Below, piece after piece: positions 1 to 7,000 of a stretch of DNA of 14,761 nucleotides. Position 1 is the stretch's first letter. Each line of letters opens with the position of its first letter. The position numbers and the translations under genes were made by a program. The stretch is from Pseudomonadota bacterium. GTDB taxonomy: Bacteria; Pseudomonadota; Alphaproteobacteria; Sphingomonadales; Sphingomonadaceae. Where the stretch lies: assembly GCA_963205285.1 (NCBI GenBank), contig CAUJJQ010000095.1:1-14761 (forward strand), written 5' to 3'. The notes under the pieces are model-generated. The model saw only the letters and a list, made by a program, of their open reading frames with translations, had not been told where the DNA came from and did not search any database.

Positions 1-1
1 T

Positions 2-472
2 GCCTTTGCCCAGAATGACCCGGCGCAGAATTGGGTCGAAATTGGCGATGCCGCCGACGCGATTACATCGGGCGAAACCGACGCGATTGCCAATATGGCC
101 AATGTAGCCGCCATTTTGTGGCAGGCGCTGGACGACATAAATTGGGCGGGCTTTTACCGCTTTGACGGGCGCGAACTGGTGCTCGGCCCCTTTCAGGGCA
201 AGGCCGCGTGCATCCGCATCCCGCTCGACAAGGGGGTGTGCGGGCGCGCAGCAGCCAGCCGCACCAGCCAATGCGTTGGGGATGTCCACGCCTTTCCCGG
301 CCATATCGCCTGCGATGCGGCGAGCCGGTCCGAACTGGTTGTGCCGATAACCGACGGCGACCGATTGATTGGCGTGATCGACATCGACAGCCCGCGCCCC
401 GGCCGCTTTTCCGCCGCCGACCAAGCAGGGGCAGAGGCGCTGGTGGCGCGTATCGCCCGTCGTTTGGGCTGA
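2..472 (+). CDS. msrC: Free methionine-(R)-sulfoxide reductase, GAF-domain type (5' end outside window)
   Basis: The enzyme reduces free methionine-R-sulfoxide to methionine in the cytosol as part of oxidative damage repair. The frame is open from the first bases, so the true start lies upstream and about 156 C-terminal residues are visible. The sequence matches the E. coli fRMsr (YebR/MsrC) family along its whole visible length as I remember it: DINWAGFY near the start, LVLGPFQGK, GVCG, GHIACDAASRSE and IGVIDIDS. The three family cysteines are present. Numbered from the ATG at 95 they are Cys39, Cys49 and Cys73, with the same 10 and 24 residue spacing as E. coli Cys84, Cys94 and Cys118. An extra cysteine (Cys60) lies between the second and third. 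The frame stops at 470-472. Nothing suggests damage. It is a host gene unrelated to the phage block. Confidence 0.93.
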   Translation, partial: AFAQNDPAQNWVEIGDAADAITSGETDAIANMANVAAILWQALDDINWAGFYRFDGRELVLGPFQGKAACIRIPLDKGVCGRAAASRTSQCVGDVHAFPGHIACDAASRSELVVPITDGDRLIGVIDIDSPRPGRFSAADQAGAEALVARIARRLG

Positions 473-483
473 ACTTTCCCCCT

Positions 484-510
484 GCCCCTCGCGCGCCGCC
501 CCTCGCGCGC
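484..510. repeat. Short GC-rich direct repeat downstream of msrC
   Basis: Two identical 13-bp copies of GCCCCTCGCGCGC lie at 484-496 and 498-510, one base apart. They are in the 172-bp gap between msrC and the next gene. The rest of the gap shows only a small hairpin, GGCGA-gtt-TCGCC at 619-631, just ahead of the ribosome binding site of the next gene. No clear terminator with a T-run is visible. The repeat may be simple slippage in GC-rich DNA. Confidence 0.6.
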
Positions 511-644
511 GCAGGCGCGGTTAATTATTGCACCATCATGGGACAGTATCGGCGCGGGGCGCTACCTCGCCTTGGCAAAGAATATTTGCTAACGCTCCAT
601 AAACCATATTGCCAAACGGGCGAGTTTCGCCAGCGGAGGAAAAA

Positions 645-1514
645 ATGCGCAAGATAATGCTGGCGGGGATCGCTGCTTTGGGTGTCATTGGTGCAACGCA
701 GGCGAGCGCGCAAACGACAACGCGCAGCGAACGCCGCGTCATCGTTGTCCATGGCAATGATAGTGAAGACGCGCAGGTCTACCAAAATGCGGCAGATCGC
801 TACCCCGCCGAATCGGACTATCGCGGCCGGTGGAACGGCGAATGGCAGGGCCAATGGGAAGCGCCGGACGGGCAAGTTTATCGTGGCACCTATCGCGGCC
901 AATATGACGGCGATGCGCGCGAAGACGACCGGCATGGCGATGTGCACTATCGCGAAATGCGCCGTCACCATGGTGAAGATCGCGGCGAATATCGCGGGGC
1001 GCGTGACCAATGGTCGGACGCCGACTGGAACCGTTTTTGCACCCGCGATGATGGCGTCGGCGGCGCGCTGCTCGGCAGCGTAATCGGCGGCGTAGCTGGT
1101 AACCGCATCGCCGGGCGCGGCGACCGCACGGTCGGCACGATCATCGGCGGCGTTGTCGGCGCTGCCGCCGGTGCCGCCATCGACCGTGGCGAAGACCGCC
1201 GCCAGTGCCAGGGCTGGTGGAGCAATGGCGGCGAGCGTTATTATCAGAGCTATCGCGGCGGCGAATATGGCCGCTACGAGGGCTATGGCCGTTACGAAGG
1301 CGGCTATGATGCCGGTTATTCCAGCGGCTATTATGGTTACGCCCCCGGCGCGACGACGACCATCGTCATCCCCGGCCAGCCGATCATCATCGAAGAAACC
1401 GAAACCACCTATGAAACGGTGGCGGTTGCCACGCGCGCACGGGTTGCACCGCGTCGCCCGGCCCGCCGCGCCGCGCGGCCAGTTGTGCGCCGCCCGCGCT
1501 GCACCTGCCGGTAA
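645..1514 (+). CDS. Exported glycine-zipper (2TM) protein, Tyr/Gly-rich
   Basis: The ATG at 645 is chosen over the frame-extending ATG at 609 because GGAGG (635-639) lies just ahead of it and because it gives a clean signal peptide, MRKIMLAGIAALGVIGATQASA, with likely cleavage after ASA. The mature part begins with an acidic, Arg/Trp/Tyr-rich segment. Around residues 135-190 it has a glycine-zipper block (LLGSVIGGVAGNRIAGRG, then TVGTIIGGVVGAAAGAAI) of the type found in the 17-kDa surface antigen and Gly-zipper_2TM families, which insert in or attach to the outer membrane. A Tyr/Gly-rich stretch (YEGYGRYEGGYDAGYSSG) and a basic Arg/Pro C-terminus ending CTCR follow. The substrate and exact role are unknown. 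Envelope localisation is inferred from the signal peptide and zipper. The gene is convergent with the S24 regulator, 32 bp away. Confidence 0.82.
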   Translation: MRKIMLAGIAALGVIGATQASAQTTTRSERRVIVVHGNDSEDAQVYQNAADRYPAESDYRGRWNGEWQGQWEAPDGQVYRGTYRGQYDGDAREDDRHGDVHYREMRRHHGEDRGEYRGARDQWSDADWNRFCTRDDGVGGALLGSVIGGVAGNRIAGRGDRTVGTIIGGVVGAAAGAAIDRGEDRRQCQGWWSNGGERYYQSYRGGEYGRYEGYGRYEGGYDAGYSSGYYGYAPGATTTIVIPGQPIIIEETETTYETVAVATRARVAPRRPARRAARPVVRRPRCTCR

Positions 1515-1546
1515 TCGGTTATTTTGGATGCTGATGGGGTGACCGC

Positions 1547-2203
1547 TTAACGCAGCTTGCGCCCCGTCCACACCACGCGGCCAATCAGCGCTAGTTCGTT
1601 CAGCGCAACCCCGCCTTCATCCGGATAGGCGGGGTTGTCGCTTAATATGGCGACCACGCCGCTGCTCCGCCGCGCGAGACGCTTGACCAGCAGGCTGCCA
1701 TCGCGGCGCAGCACATAAATGCCCTCGCGCAACCTTTCCCCCGCATCATCCCCGTCGATCAAAATATCATCGCCATCGTCGAGCGTCGGGGCCATCGAAT
1801 CGCCGCGCACCCGCAGCAGCGATAATGCGCCCGCGCGCACCCCCAATTGGCGCAACCAGTCGCGGTCAAAGCCGAAATGGGCGACCGGCGCTTCGCCACC
1901 TGCAAAGCCGCCCCCACCCGCCGAGGCGGCGATGTCGAGTCGCGGCACCGCGACCGGCGCGTCATGGGCGCTGGCTGTGCGCGCGGGTGCGCCCAATGCC
2001 CCCTCTGTCACGCCCAGAAATTCGGCGATCAGCGCCCGGTCGCGTTCGGCCAATTGGCGCGGGCTGCCGCGCTGCAAATATTGCTGGATATAGGCCCGGT
2101 TGCGCCCGATCAGCCGCGACAATTGCGCACAGTCGACACCGTGGCGTTCCATCGCCGCCGCCAATGCTTGCCGCGCACCAGCCATATTTTCCATGCCTAT
2201 CAT
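1547..2203 (-). CDS. S24-family (LexA/CI-like) transcriptional regulator with N-terminal HTH
   Basis: This 218-residue protein has an N-terminal helix-turn-helix (about residues 24-46, CAQLSRLIGRNRAYIQQYLQ) and a C-terminal S24 peptidase fold. The catalytic Ser136 lies in VRGDSMAPTL and the Lys174 in LLVKRLARR. An Ala-Gly pair at residues 95-96 (ASAGGGG) sits where LexA/CI proteins self-cleave. Proteins of this family are repressors that may inactivate themselves after DNA damage. Here that is inference, since cleavage has to be tested. Three in-frame ATGs lie at 2203, 2194 and 2185. The first has AGGA at 2211-2214 on the opposite strand, 7 nt ahead. The gene is divergent from the 68-residue gene, with TAGGA/TCCTA half-sites between them that are a likely autoregulatory operator. 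Similar proteins are, as I recall, common chromosomal genes in sphingomonads, so it need not belong to the prophage. Confidence 0.88.
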   Translation of the reverse strand: MIGMENMAGARQALAAAMERHGVDCAQLSRLIGRNRAYIQQYLQRGSPRQLAERDRALIAEFLGVTEGALGAPARTASAHDAPVAVPRLDIAASAGGGGFAGGEAPVAHFGFDRDWLRQLGVRAGALSLLRVRGDSMAPTLDDGDDILIDGDDAGERLREGIYVLRRDGSLLVKRLARRSSGVVAILSDNPAYPDEGGVALNELALIGRVVWTGRKLR

Positions 2204-2209
2204 GGCCTT

Positions 2210-2253
2210 ATCCTAGCAATAGGATTTTTCCTAGACAAGTAGGATTTTTCCTA
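2210..2253. promoter_or_regulatory. Operator array of five TAGGA/TCCTA half-sites with candidate promoter for the S24 regulator
   Basis: Half-sites are TCCTA 2211-2215, TAGGA 2220-2224, TCCTA 2229-2233, TAGGA 2240-2244 and TCCTA 2249-2253. Two are perfect 14-bp palindromes, TAGGATTTTTCCTA, at 2220-2233 and 2240-2253. They start exactly 20 bp apart, so they lie on the same DNA face. On the minus strand a sigma-70-like pair, TTGTCT (2238-2233) and TAGGAT (2215-2210) with 17-bp spacing, is built from the same half-sites. A bound repressor would therefore block the regulator's own promoter. The divergent arrangement fits autoregulation by the S24 protein. The promoter call is weaker than the palindromes. 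Confidence 0.65.
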
Positions 2254-2307
2254 TCACTCCTACGCCATCGGGCGATTCGCCCCGGCCCACCAACACAGGA
2301 GATTGCG

Positions 2308-2514
2308 ATGACCCCTGAGCGCCCATTATTGATGCGGATCGAAAAATTCCTGCGCGAAGAGGGGATGGCCGCGACCAGATTTGGCCGTCAGGCAGTGCGC
2401 GATCCGCGTTTTGTCCTCGACCTTCGGATGGGCCGTGTGCCGGGCAGTTTCGTCGCCTGTCGTGTAGAACATTTCATGAACAAATATCGTGCCGAAACCG
2501 GAGTGACGCAATGA
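2308..2514 (+). CDS. Small conserved-looking protein, 68 residues, divergent from S24 regulator
   Basis: The ATG at 2308 has AGGAG at 2297-2301, 6 nt ahead, which decides the start over longer extensions of the frame. The product begins MTPERPLLMRIEKFLREEG, contains ATRFGRQAVRDPRFVLDL and ends with a helical segment RVEHFMNKYRAETG. It is basic, has no membrane segment or signal peptide, and is probably mostly helical. As I recall, small proteins beginning this way sit beside S24 regulators in sphingomonads, but I do not know a function. Its RxGRxAVRDPRFV region has the look of a small DNA-binding or partner-binding helix pair, which is inference only. It is likely controlled by the half-sites at 2211-2253. 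Confidence 0.75.
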   Translation: MTPERPLLMRIEKFLREEGMAATRFGRQAVRDPRFVLDLRMGRVPGSFVACRVEHFMNKYRAETGVTQ

Positions 2515-2582
2515 ATGCGCCCATCGCCCTGCGCCGTGAATGTGCCCGGCCAATAAATAGGAGGCGGGATATTCGGGGATAA
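2511..2582 (+). CDS. Possible coupled micro-ORF, 23 residues
   Basis: The ATG at 2511 overlaps the stop of the 68-residue gene (ATGA, 2511-2514) and has GGAG at 2500-2503, 7 nt ahead. The start context is therefore as good as that of accepted genes here. The frame stops at 2580-2582 after a very basic peptide, starting MNAPIALRREC and ending NRRRDIRG. It could be a genuine short peptide, or the surviving 5' end of a longer coupled gene cut off by the insertion of the phage DNA to its right. No homology is recognised. Confidence 0.35.
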   Translation: MNAPIALRRECARPINRRRDIRG

Positions 2583-2619
2583 TGCGGCATAGGTGCGGGA
2601 CAAAAGTGGCCAAAATCTG

Positions 2620-2688
2620 GGACTTTTCGGGGATTTGGGTGGGATAAATAAGCGGGATGAATTTTTGGCCGGATTCGGACTTTTCGGG
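2620..2688. repeat. 12-bp direct repeat GGACTTTTCGGG
   Basis: Perfect copies lie at 2620-2631 and 2677-2688, 57 bp apart start to start. They are in the non-coding junction between host genes and phage debris. The role is unknown. They could be protein-binding sites or remnants of a duplicated segment. Confidence 0.6.
2659..2672 (+). repeat. 14-bp sequence shared with the right end of the phage block
   Basis: GAATTTTTGGCCGG occurs here and again in the same orientation at 14661-14674, just before the right-hand methylase fragment. The match is exactly 14 bp and stops on both sides. Direct repeats of this size bracketing a block of phage genes are what an att core would look like. Without an integrase or an empty site this stays a candidate. 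Confidence 0.45.
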
Positions 2689-2735
2689 CCAATATTGAAC
2701 CAATTAGGGCCAAAAAACCGCAGAAATGCGTTGGC

Positions 2736-2848
2736 ATGTCCCACTTTCTGCGTTTTGGAGGTGGGACATAGAAAAGCTAGCATTTAAGCCATTCCTGACG
2801 ACATATCCGCGAAATTGCGAGCTGTTGATGTCCCACCTGATGTCCCAC
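2736..2848. repeat. Four copies of ATGTCCCAC / GTGGGACAT
   Basis: Perfect 9-bp copies lie at 2736-2744 (+), 2761-2769 (inverted), 2828-2836 (+) and 2840-2848 (+). The last two are 12 bp apart start to start and, read on the minus strand, form a tandem GTGGGACATCAG/GTGGGACATCAA. The first two form an inverted pair. Clustered short sites in both orientations near a phage boundary resemble arm-type recombinase sites or regulator sites. No cognate protein is visible in the window. Confidence 0.65.
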
Positions 2849-2860
2849 TTTCAATCGCCT

Positions 2861-3165
2861 TTAAATCCCGTTGCAGCGAGGGGTTATGATGAGTTCGACG
2901 ACGCGCTTTGTCCGACCCATTCCGCTTAGATGATAGGTCGTCTCCACCTCCTCCAAATGAAAGGCGGCAAAGATTGAGCGAACGTCCGGATGGTCGTTAA
3001 GCGACAGAATGAAGGTGCCTTCAATGGTGGCCAATAGGTCGGCCATATGTTCAAATTCGGCGCGCTGAAAAAGCGGTGCTCCCGTGTCATCACCATAGTC
3101 TCGCTCACAGCCGTAATAGGGCGGATCGAGGTAAAAGAGCGTGGTCGGCCGGTCATATGGATGAC
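2861..3165 (-). pseudogene. dam: DNA adenine methylase (D12 class), C-terminal fragment
   Basis: Read on the minus strand, this frame gives YDRPTTLFYLDPPYYG, then a mid segment FILSLNDHPDVRSIF, then a C-terminus with RVVELIIT, and stops at 2863-2861. The DPPY catalytic motif (3127-3116), which binds the target adenine, and the family's C-terminal FILSLND and ELII signatures are clear. D12 methylases transfer a methyl group from S-adenosylmethionine to adenine N6. Everything N-terminal to the segment before DPPY is missing, including the AdoMet-binding FxGxG motif. The upstream DNA instead continues as a portal/Acb1-like remnant in another frame. The first in-frame ATG (3046) is past the DPPY motif, so no active enzyme can be made. 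The boundary near 3165 is approximate. Confidence 0.88.
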
Positions 3166-3693
3166 GCCCAAGATGGGGTCTGTCAGGGTTTTGGCTGCTG
3201 CGTAGCCAGCCTTTTGTAACAATATGTCAACCAGCGGATCAATGTCGGGGTCATCAGCATCTGGGGCCAATGTGGTGTCGAGCGTGACGCCCGTTTCAGG
3301 GCCGATCGGCGCGGCGAAGCTGGTTTCGCGCACCTGCGCAATCCAATCCTCCTCCAGCGGCTCGAAAATCTCCGGGCCAAAGCGCAGTTCACCCTTGAAC
3401 GGTGCGACCTTGGCTAGATCGATATCGCCGGCATCGTAAGTGATGGTGACGTGGGGGAAATAGCTCTCAAAATCCCAGCTGCAGCCCTTGTCACGCAGGT
3501 CGCGCCACCGGTTCTCCAGTGCGCCGGCATAGAAGACGAGGACGACAGCCGCGTCCCCGAAACGCTCGACCAGGCGCGGGCCACCGGCGCCGACAGTCAG
3601 GCCGGTCTTTTCGTCCGGCCAGCCCCAAAACGCGCCACACTGCATCCAGTTGACCGGTCGTTTCGAATACCCAATGTCGCCGACGCCTTCCTG
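3166..3693 (-). pseudogene. Phage portal/minor-head-type protein, C-terminal fragment with 2H-phosphodiesterase (Acb1-like) domain
   Basis: The minus-strand frame, open from 3693, reads GYSKRPVNWM, then GLTVGAGGPRLVERFGDAAV, then WRDLRDKGCSWDFESYFPHV followed by TITYD. This is the second half of the 2H-phosphodiesterase domain that in many phages is fused to DUF1073 portal proteins and is annotated as anti-CBASS Acb1-like. The second HxT motif (His at 3453-3451, HVTIT) is intact. The first HxT should lie just before YSKRPVNWM. In that position the frame is broken: the adjacent frame reads ATLG and would need a 1-nt shift to join, with a stop at 3696-3694 in this frame. The C-terminal side (DDPDIDPLVDILLQKAGY, then LTDPIL) is the portal-like tail and runs into methylase DNA near 3165. 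The family call comes from remembered motifs, so it is moderate. It is clearly a non-functional fragment. Confidence 0.65.
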
Positions 3694-3785
3694 TCAGCAT
3701 ATCGATCCTGCCGGCGCGCCGACCCGGAGCGGCGCTTGGGAAACTGAGGGCCATCGCCCGCGCCTGGGCAGAAGGGCGCGGTGCG

Positions 3786-4094
3786 GTGGCCGAAAGGGGT
3801 GAAGATGCGGCGACACAAGCAAGCGATTTGCCCCAATGGCTCAGCGGCCGCGCAGTTGCGACGGAACAGGTTTCCATCGTGCCGGAGGATCGGTCGCTGG
3901 TTGCGTTGTTTTTCGCCCTCGACACGCAATGGCACCACCACCCGCTCGCAGGGGTGCGGATGGGCATCAACTATGCAGCAATCACCCCGACCGCTGAAAT
4001 CATGGGGATTAGCATGACGCCAGCAATGTTGTTTGACCTGCGCATAATGGAATCGGCGGCGCTGAGCGCCTTTGCACGAAAGGCCCGCCGATGA
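3786..4094 (+). CDS. Phage tail assembly chaperone-like protein (DUF1799 type)
   Basis: The 102-residue product has LFFALDTQWHHHPLAGVRMG followed by INYAAITPTAEIMGISM and a C-terminal LFDLRIMESAALSAF. The pattern QW...G(I/L)(D/N)YAA(I/V)...(D)LR(I/V)ME is what I recall for DUF1799, a small phage protein encoded directly before the tape measure gene and thought to act as a tail assembly chaperone. The GTG at 3786 is used because AGAAGGG (3770-3776) lies 9 nt ahead and no ATG is available. The frame is open further upstream, so the 5' end could have been trimmed by the rearrangement at about 3700-3740. The stop overlaps the tape measure ATG by 4 nt (ATGA), as expected for this pair. Confidence 0.7.
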   Translation: MAERGEDAATQASDLPQWLSGRAVATEQVSIVPEDRSLVALFFALDTQWHHHPLAGVRMGINYAAITPTAEIMGISMTPAMLFDLRIMESAALSAFARKARR

Positions 4095-7000
4095 CCGATA
4101 TGGTCCTTGCCGTCCGGATCACGGCCGATGGCGCGCAGCTGGTCAGTGTGGCGCGGGATGGTGCGGCTAGTGTTGCCGCGCTGAAAAGCGAAACCGAAAA
4201 ATTGGATGCGGCGCAGCGCGGCGGCGCTGTGGCGGCGGCGGCCGCGAGCGCGGCCAATAAGACCTTAGCCGTGAGCGAGGCCGAGGCGGCGGTGGCCGCA
4301 CGTGCGGCGACGGGCGCGCAGGTGCAGCTGGGCGCGGCCACAGCGGCGAGCAGTGGGGCCGTCGCCGGATTTTCGCGCGGGATGGGCGGGCTTGCCTTGG
4401 TGGTCGGCGGCGTGATTACCGCGATGGGCGCGGCGACAACCCGGAGCCTTGAGCTTGGCACCAATCTGGCGGCGACATCGGCGCAACTGGGGATCAGCAC
4501 CGGTGCGCTGCAGGGGTATAGGGCGGCGGCGCGGGCGAGCGGAACCGATGTCGGTGCGCTTGAGGGCAATATCAGCAAACTGACCCAGCGCATCGGCCAA
4601 GCGGCGGTGGGAGGCCGCGATGCGGTCAATAGCTTTGCGGCGCTGCGGGTCGGGTTCGCGCTGACTGATGGTAGTGTACGCGGAACCGAGGCGGTGCTGC
4701 ATGATGTGATAGAGCGGCTGAATGGCATCGCCGACCCGGCGCGGCGCGCGCAGCTGGGTTCAGCGCTGCTCGGCGATGAATATCAGCGCATCGAGCCGTT
4801 ACTCGCCGGCGGCGCAGAAGGGCTGCAGCGGCTCAATGCCGCGCTCGATGATCAAAATGACCGGCTGACCCCGGCGCAGGTGGCGACGCTCGCCGCCGCT
4901 AATGCTGAATATAAGCATATGCAGGAGACGCTGGGCCAGAGCATCGCCGCCACGGTCGCCGATAATAGCGCGGCGCTGCTGAGTCTGGCGCACGCGCTGG
5001 GCACGGTGTCCAATTGGTCGATCCGCGCAGCGGCAGCGTGGGGGCAATTAGGGTCGACCTTGTCCGATTTCAGCGCGGGGCAATATGCCTTGCTCAGCGG
5101 TGCCATGTTTGGCGGCGCGCCTGCGGCTTTGGGGGTGCTTGGCCGAATTGCGCAGCACAATCAGGATGAGCGGATCGAGCGCGGATCGCGATCCCTATTA
5201 ACATCCGCGCCCAATGGCGGGGGGCTGTATCGCGGCGGGCGGGCGGTGCTCCCAGCGCCGCGTCCACCCGGCTCATTGCTCTATCGGGGCGGGCGCGGTC
5301 CAAGTGCGCCCGGATCATTGCTCTATCGCCCTGACTTTAGCCCGGACACGGCGGGGACGCCAATAGTCGAGAGCGCGGCCAATGCGGCGGCGCGGCAGCG
5401 GCGGGTTGTGGCCCCCGCGCGCGCACCGGCACCCGCCGCATTGGCCCATGCTGGCGCGGCTGTGGCCATCCCGACCGCCATCGCTCCCCGCCATCGAGGT
5501 GGTGGCGGCGGCGGCGGTGGCAGGGGCAGGAATAGAGGCGTGTCGCGCGCCGCGCGGGATAATGGGAGCGATAGAGATTTCGCCCGAAGCCTCGAAAATA
5601 CAATTAAGGGAATCAACGATCGTTGGTCGGAACAGCCATCGCTGATCCAACAATCGAACGCGGCGCAACGTCAACTCAATGCCACGATAGAGGAGGCGCA
5701 GGAACGCTTGGCGCGGCGCGGGATCGGCGCGCAGGAGGCTGCGGCCCTGCGTGATCGGATCAGTGAAGCGCAACAAGCGCTGAGCACGGTTCAAAATGGC
5801 CTTAGTCGGCCATTTAGGGACATGATTGCCGCGAGCGAACGGCAACGCGACCTGCAGTTGCTGGTTTTAACGGGGCGAGAGCAAGAGGCTGATGTGCTGC
5901 AGCGCATCCAGCAAATGGAAGAAAAGGGTGTGGAGGTCACCACCGACCGTCGTGCCCAAATCGAGCAAATGGTCGATAGTGAGGCGGAGATAAACCGCCT
6001 GCTCGAACGGCGGCAACTGGTGGTTGACGCATATAGTTCGACTATCGGTGATGTGCGGTCGTCGCTGGAGGATTTTTTTGCCGGAGGATCGGCAGGTGAT
6101 TTCGCGGCCAATTTGGAATCGTCGATGCGACGGCTGCAATCCCGCCTGCGTGTTGAATCACTATTCGGTGATGGCTTGCGCGATCTGGAACAAAAGATGC
6201 GCCGTGAGACGGGGTTTGAGGGTGTTGTCGACACGTTAGGGCGCCAGACGACAGCGGCCAGCACCCACATGGCCGCCGTCGGTGAATCTGCGATGCGGCT
6301 GGCCAATAGTTTTGACGCGGCAGGGGACGTGGTGCGTGCCATTGGTACCTCATTGCCCGAAAACTCGGCAATCACTGCGCAATTGACCGACCTGTCGACC
6401 TCGCTGGGGCAGGAAATAACGCGCGGGATTTTGAGCGACCTTGAGCAAACTGGCTGGATGCAAGGCACAGATATCGTGGCGACGGGCCGCCGTGAGCCAG
6501 AGCGGCCTACGTTGGCGAATATGTCGCCAAACGACTTTATGCGGGATGCTGCGCGCGTAGTGGTGGCACCGTTGCGGGAGGGTATCGACGGACTTGATCG
6601 ATTGCTGGGCACGAGCATCGCAGGGCCGTTGGCGGGAGCGCTAGAGGGCGGACTGGTTGGGAAATGGCGCGCGGGTGATGTCGGCATGGTCCTGGGCGCG
6701 GTGCAGGGAACCGGCAAGATCAAAGGCAAGGCGGGAAAAAAACTAGGTCAAGCCATGGATGGTGCCGAGCAGGGATATCAGATTGCACAAATCGGAAAAA
6801 TGCTTGGCATCAAATCCAGCTCGACCGGCGGCGCGATCGGCGGCGCTATTGGCGGTGCGACGGGTATACCGGGGATGGATATTGTCGGGTCGATCGTGGG
6901 GTCCGTTCTGGGCGGGCTGCTAAAGAAGACTCCCAAGGGCACATTGTCCATCACGGCAGATGGGGCGACCTATGCCGGGTCAGGCAAGCTGCGCGAAAGC

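Larger units (their letters stand above)
2583..2860. other. Non-coding, repeat-rich junction region
   Basis: No convincing gene is present. Weak open frames on both strands lack a ribosome binding site and have unnatural composition. The stretch is more AT-rich than its surroundings and holds several short repeats: GGACTTTTCGGG at 2620-2631 and 2677-2688, an inverted repeat CGCAGAAA (2719-2726) / TTTCTGCG (2745-2752), and the ATGTCCCAC family listed separately. Its place between host genes and phage debris suggests an attachment or recombination region. That is inference. Confidence 0.55.

Noticed and set aside
619..631. GGCGA-gtt-TCGCC hairpin as msrC terminator
   Set aside because: It is short, has no T-run, lies about 150 bp after the stop and sits beside the next gene's ribosome binding site, so a terminator role is not supported.
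525..1571. Long minus-strand open frame, 348 codons, Ala/Ile/Val-rich
   Set aside because: It is fully antisense to the well-supported glycine-zipper gene. It has no ribosome binding site and has the Ala-rich composition typical of shadow frames in GC-rich DNA.
2204..2307. LexA SOS box in front of the S24 regulator
   Set aside because: No alphaproteobacterial GTTC-N7-GTTC or GAAC-N7-GAAC motif was found. The TAGGA/TCCTA array is a different motif.
2388..2787. Open frames on both strands across the junction region
   Set aside because: They have Pro/Lys/Ser-rich unnatural composition, no Shine-Dalgarno sequence and no recognisable family. The region is better read as non-coding with repeats.
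4009..4728. Minus-strand frame of 239 codons opposite the tape measure N-terminus
   Set aside because: It is Ala/Ser/Pro-rich shadow coding opposite an Ala-rich gene, and no motif is recognised.
5791..6729. Minus-strand frame of 312 codons inside the tape measure gene
   Set aside because: Its Ser/Arg-rich composition and lack of start signals mark it as an antisense shadow.
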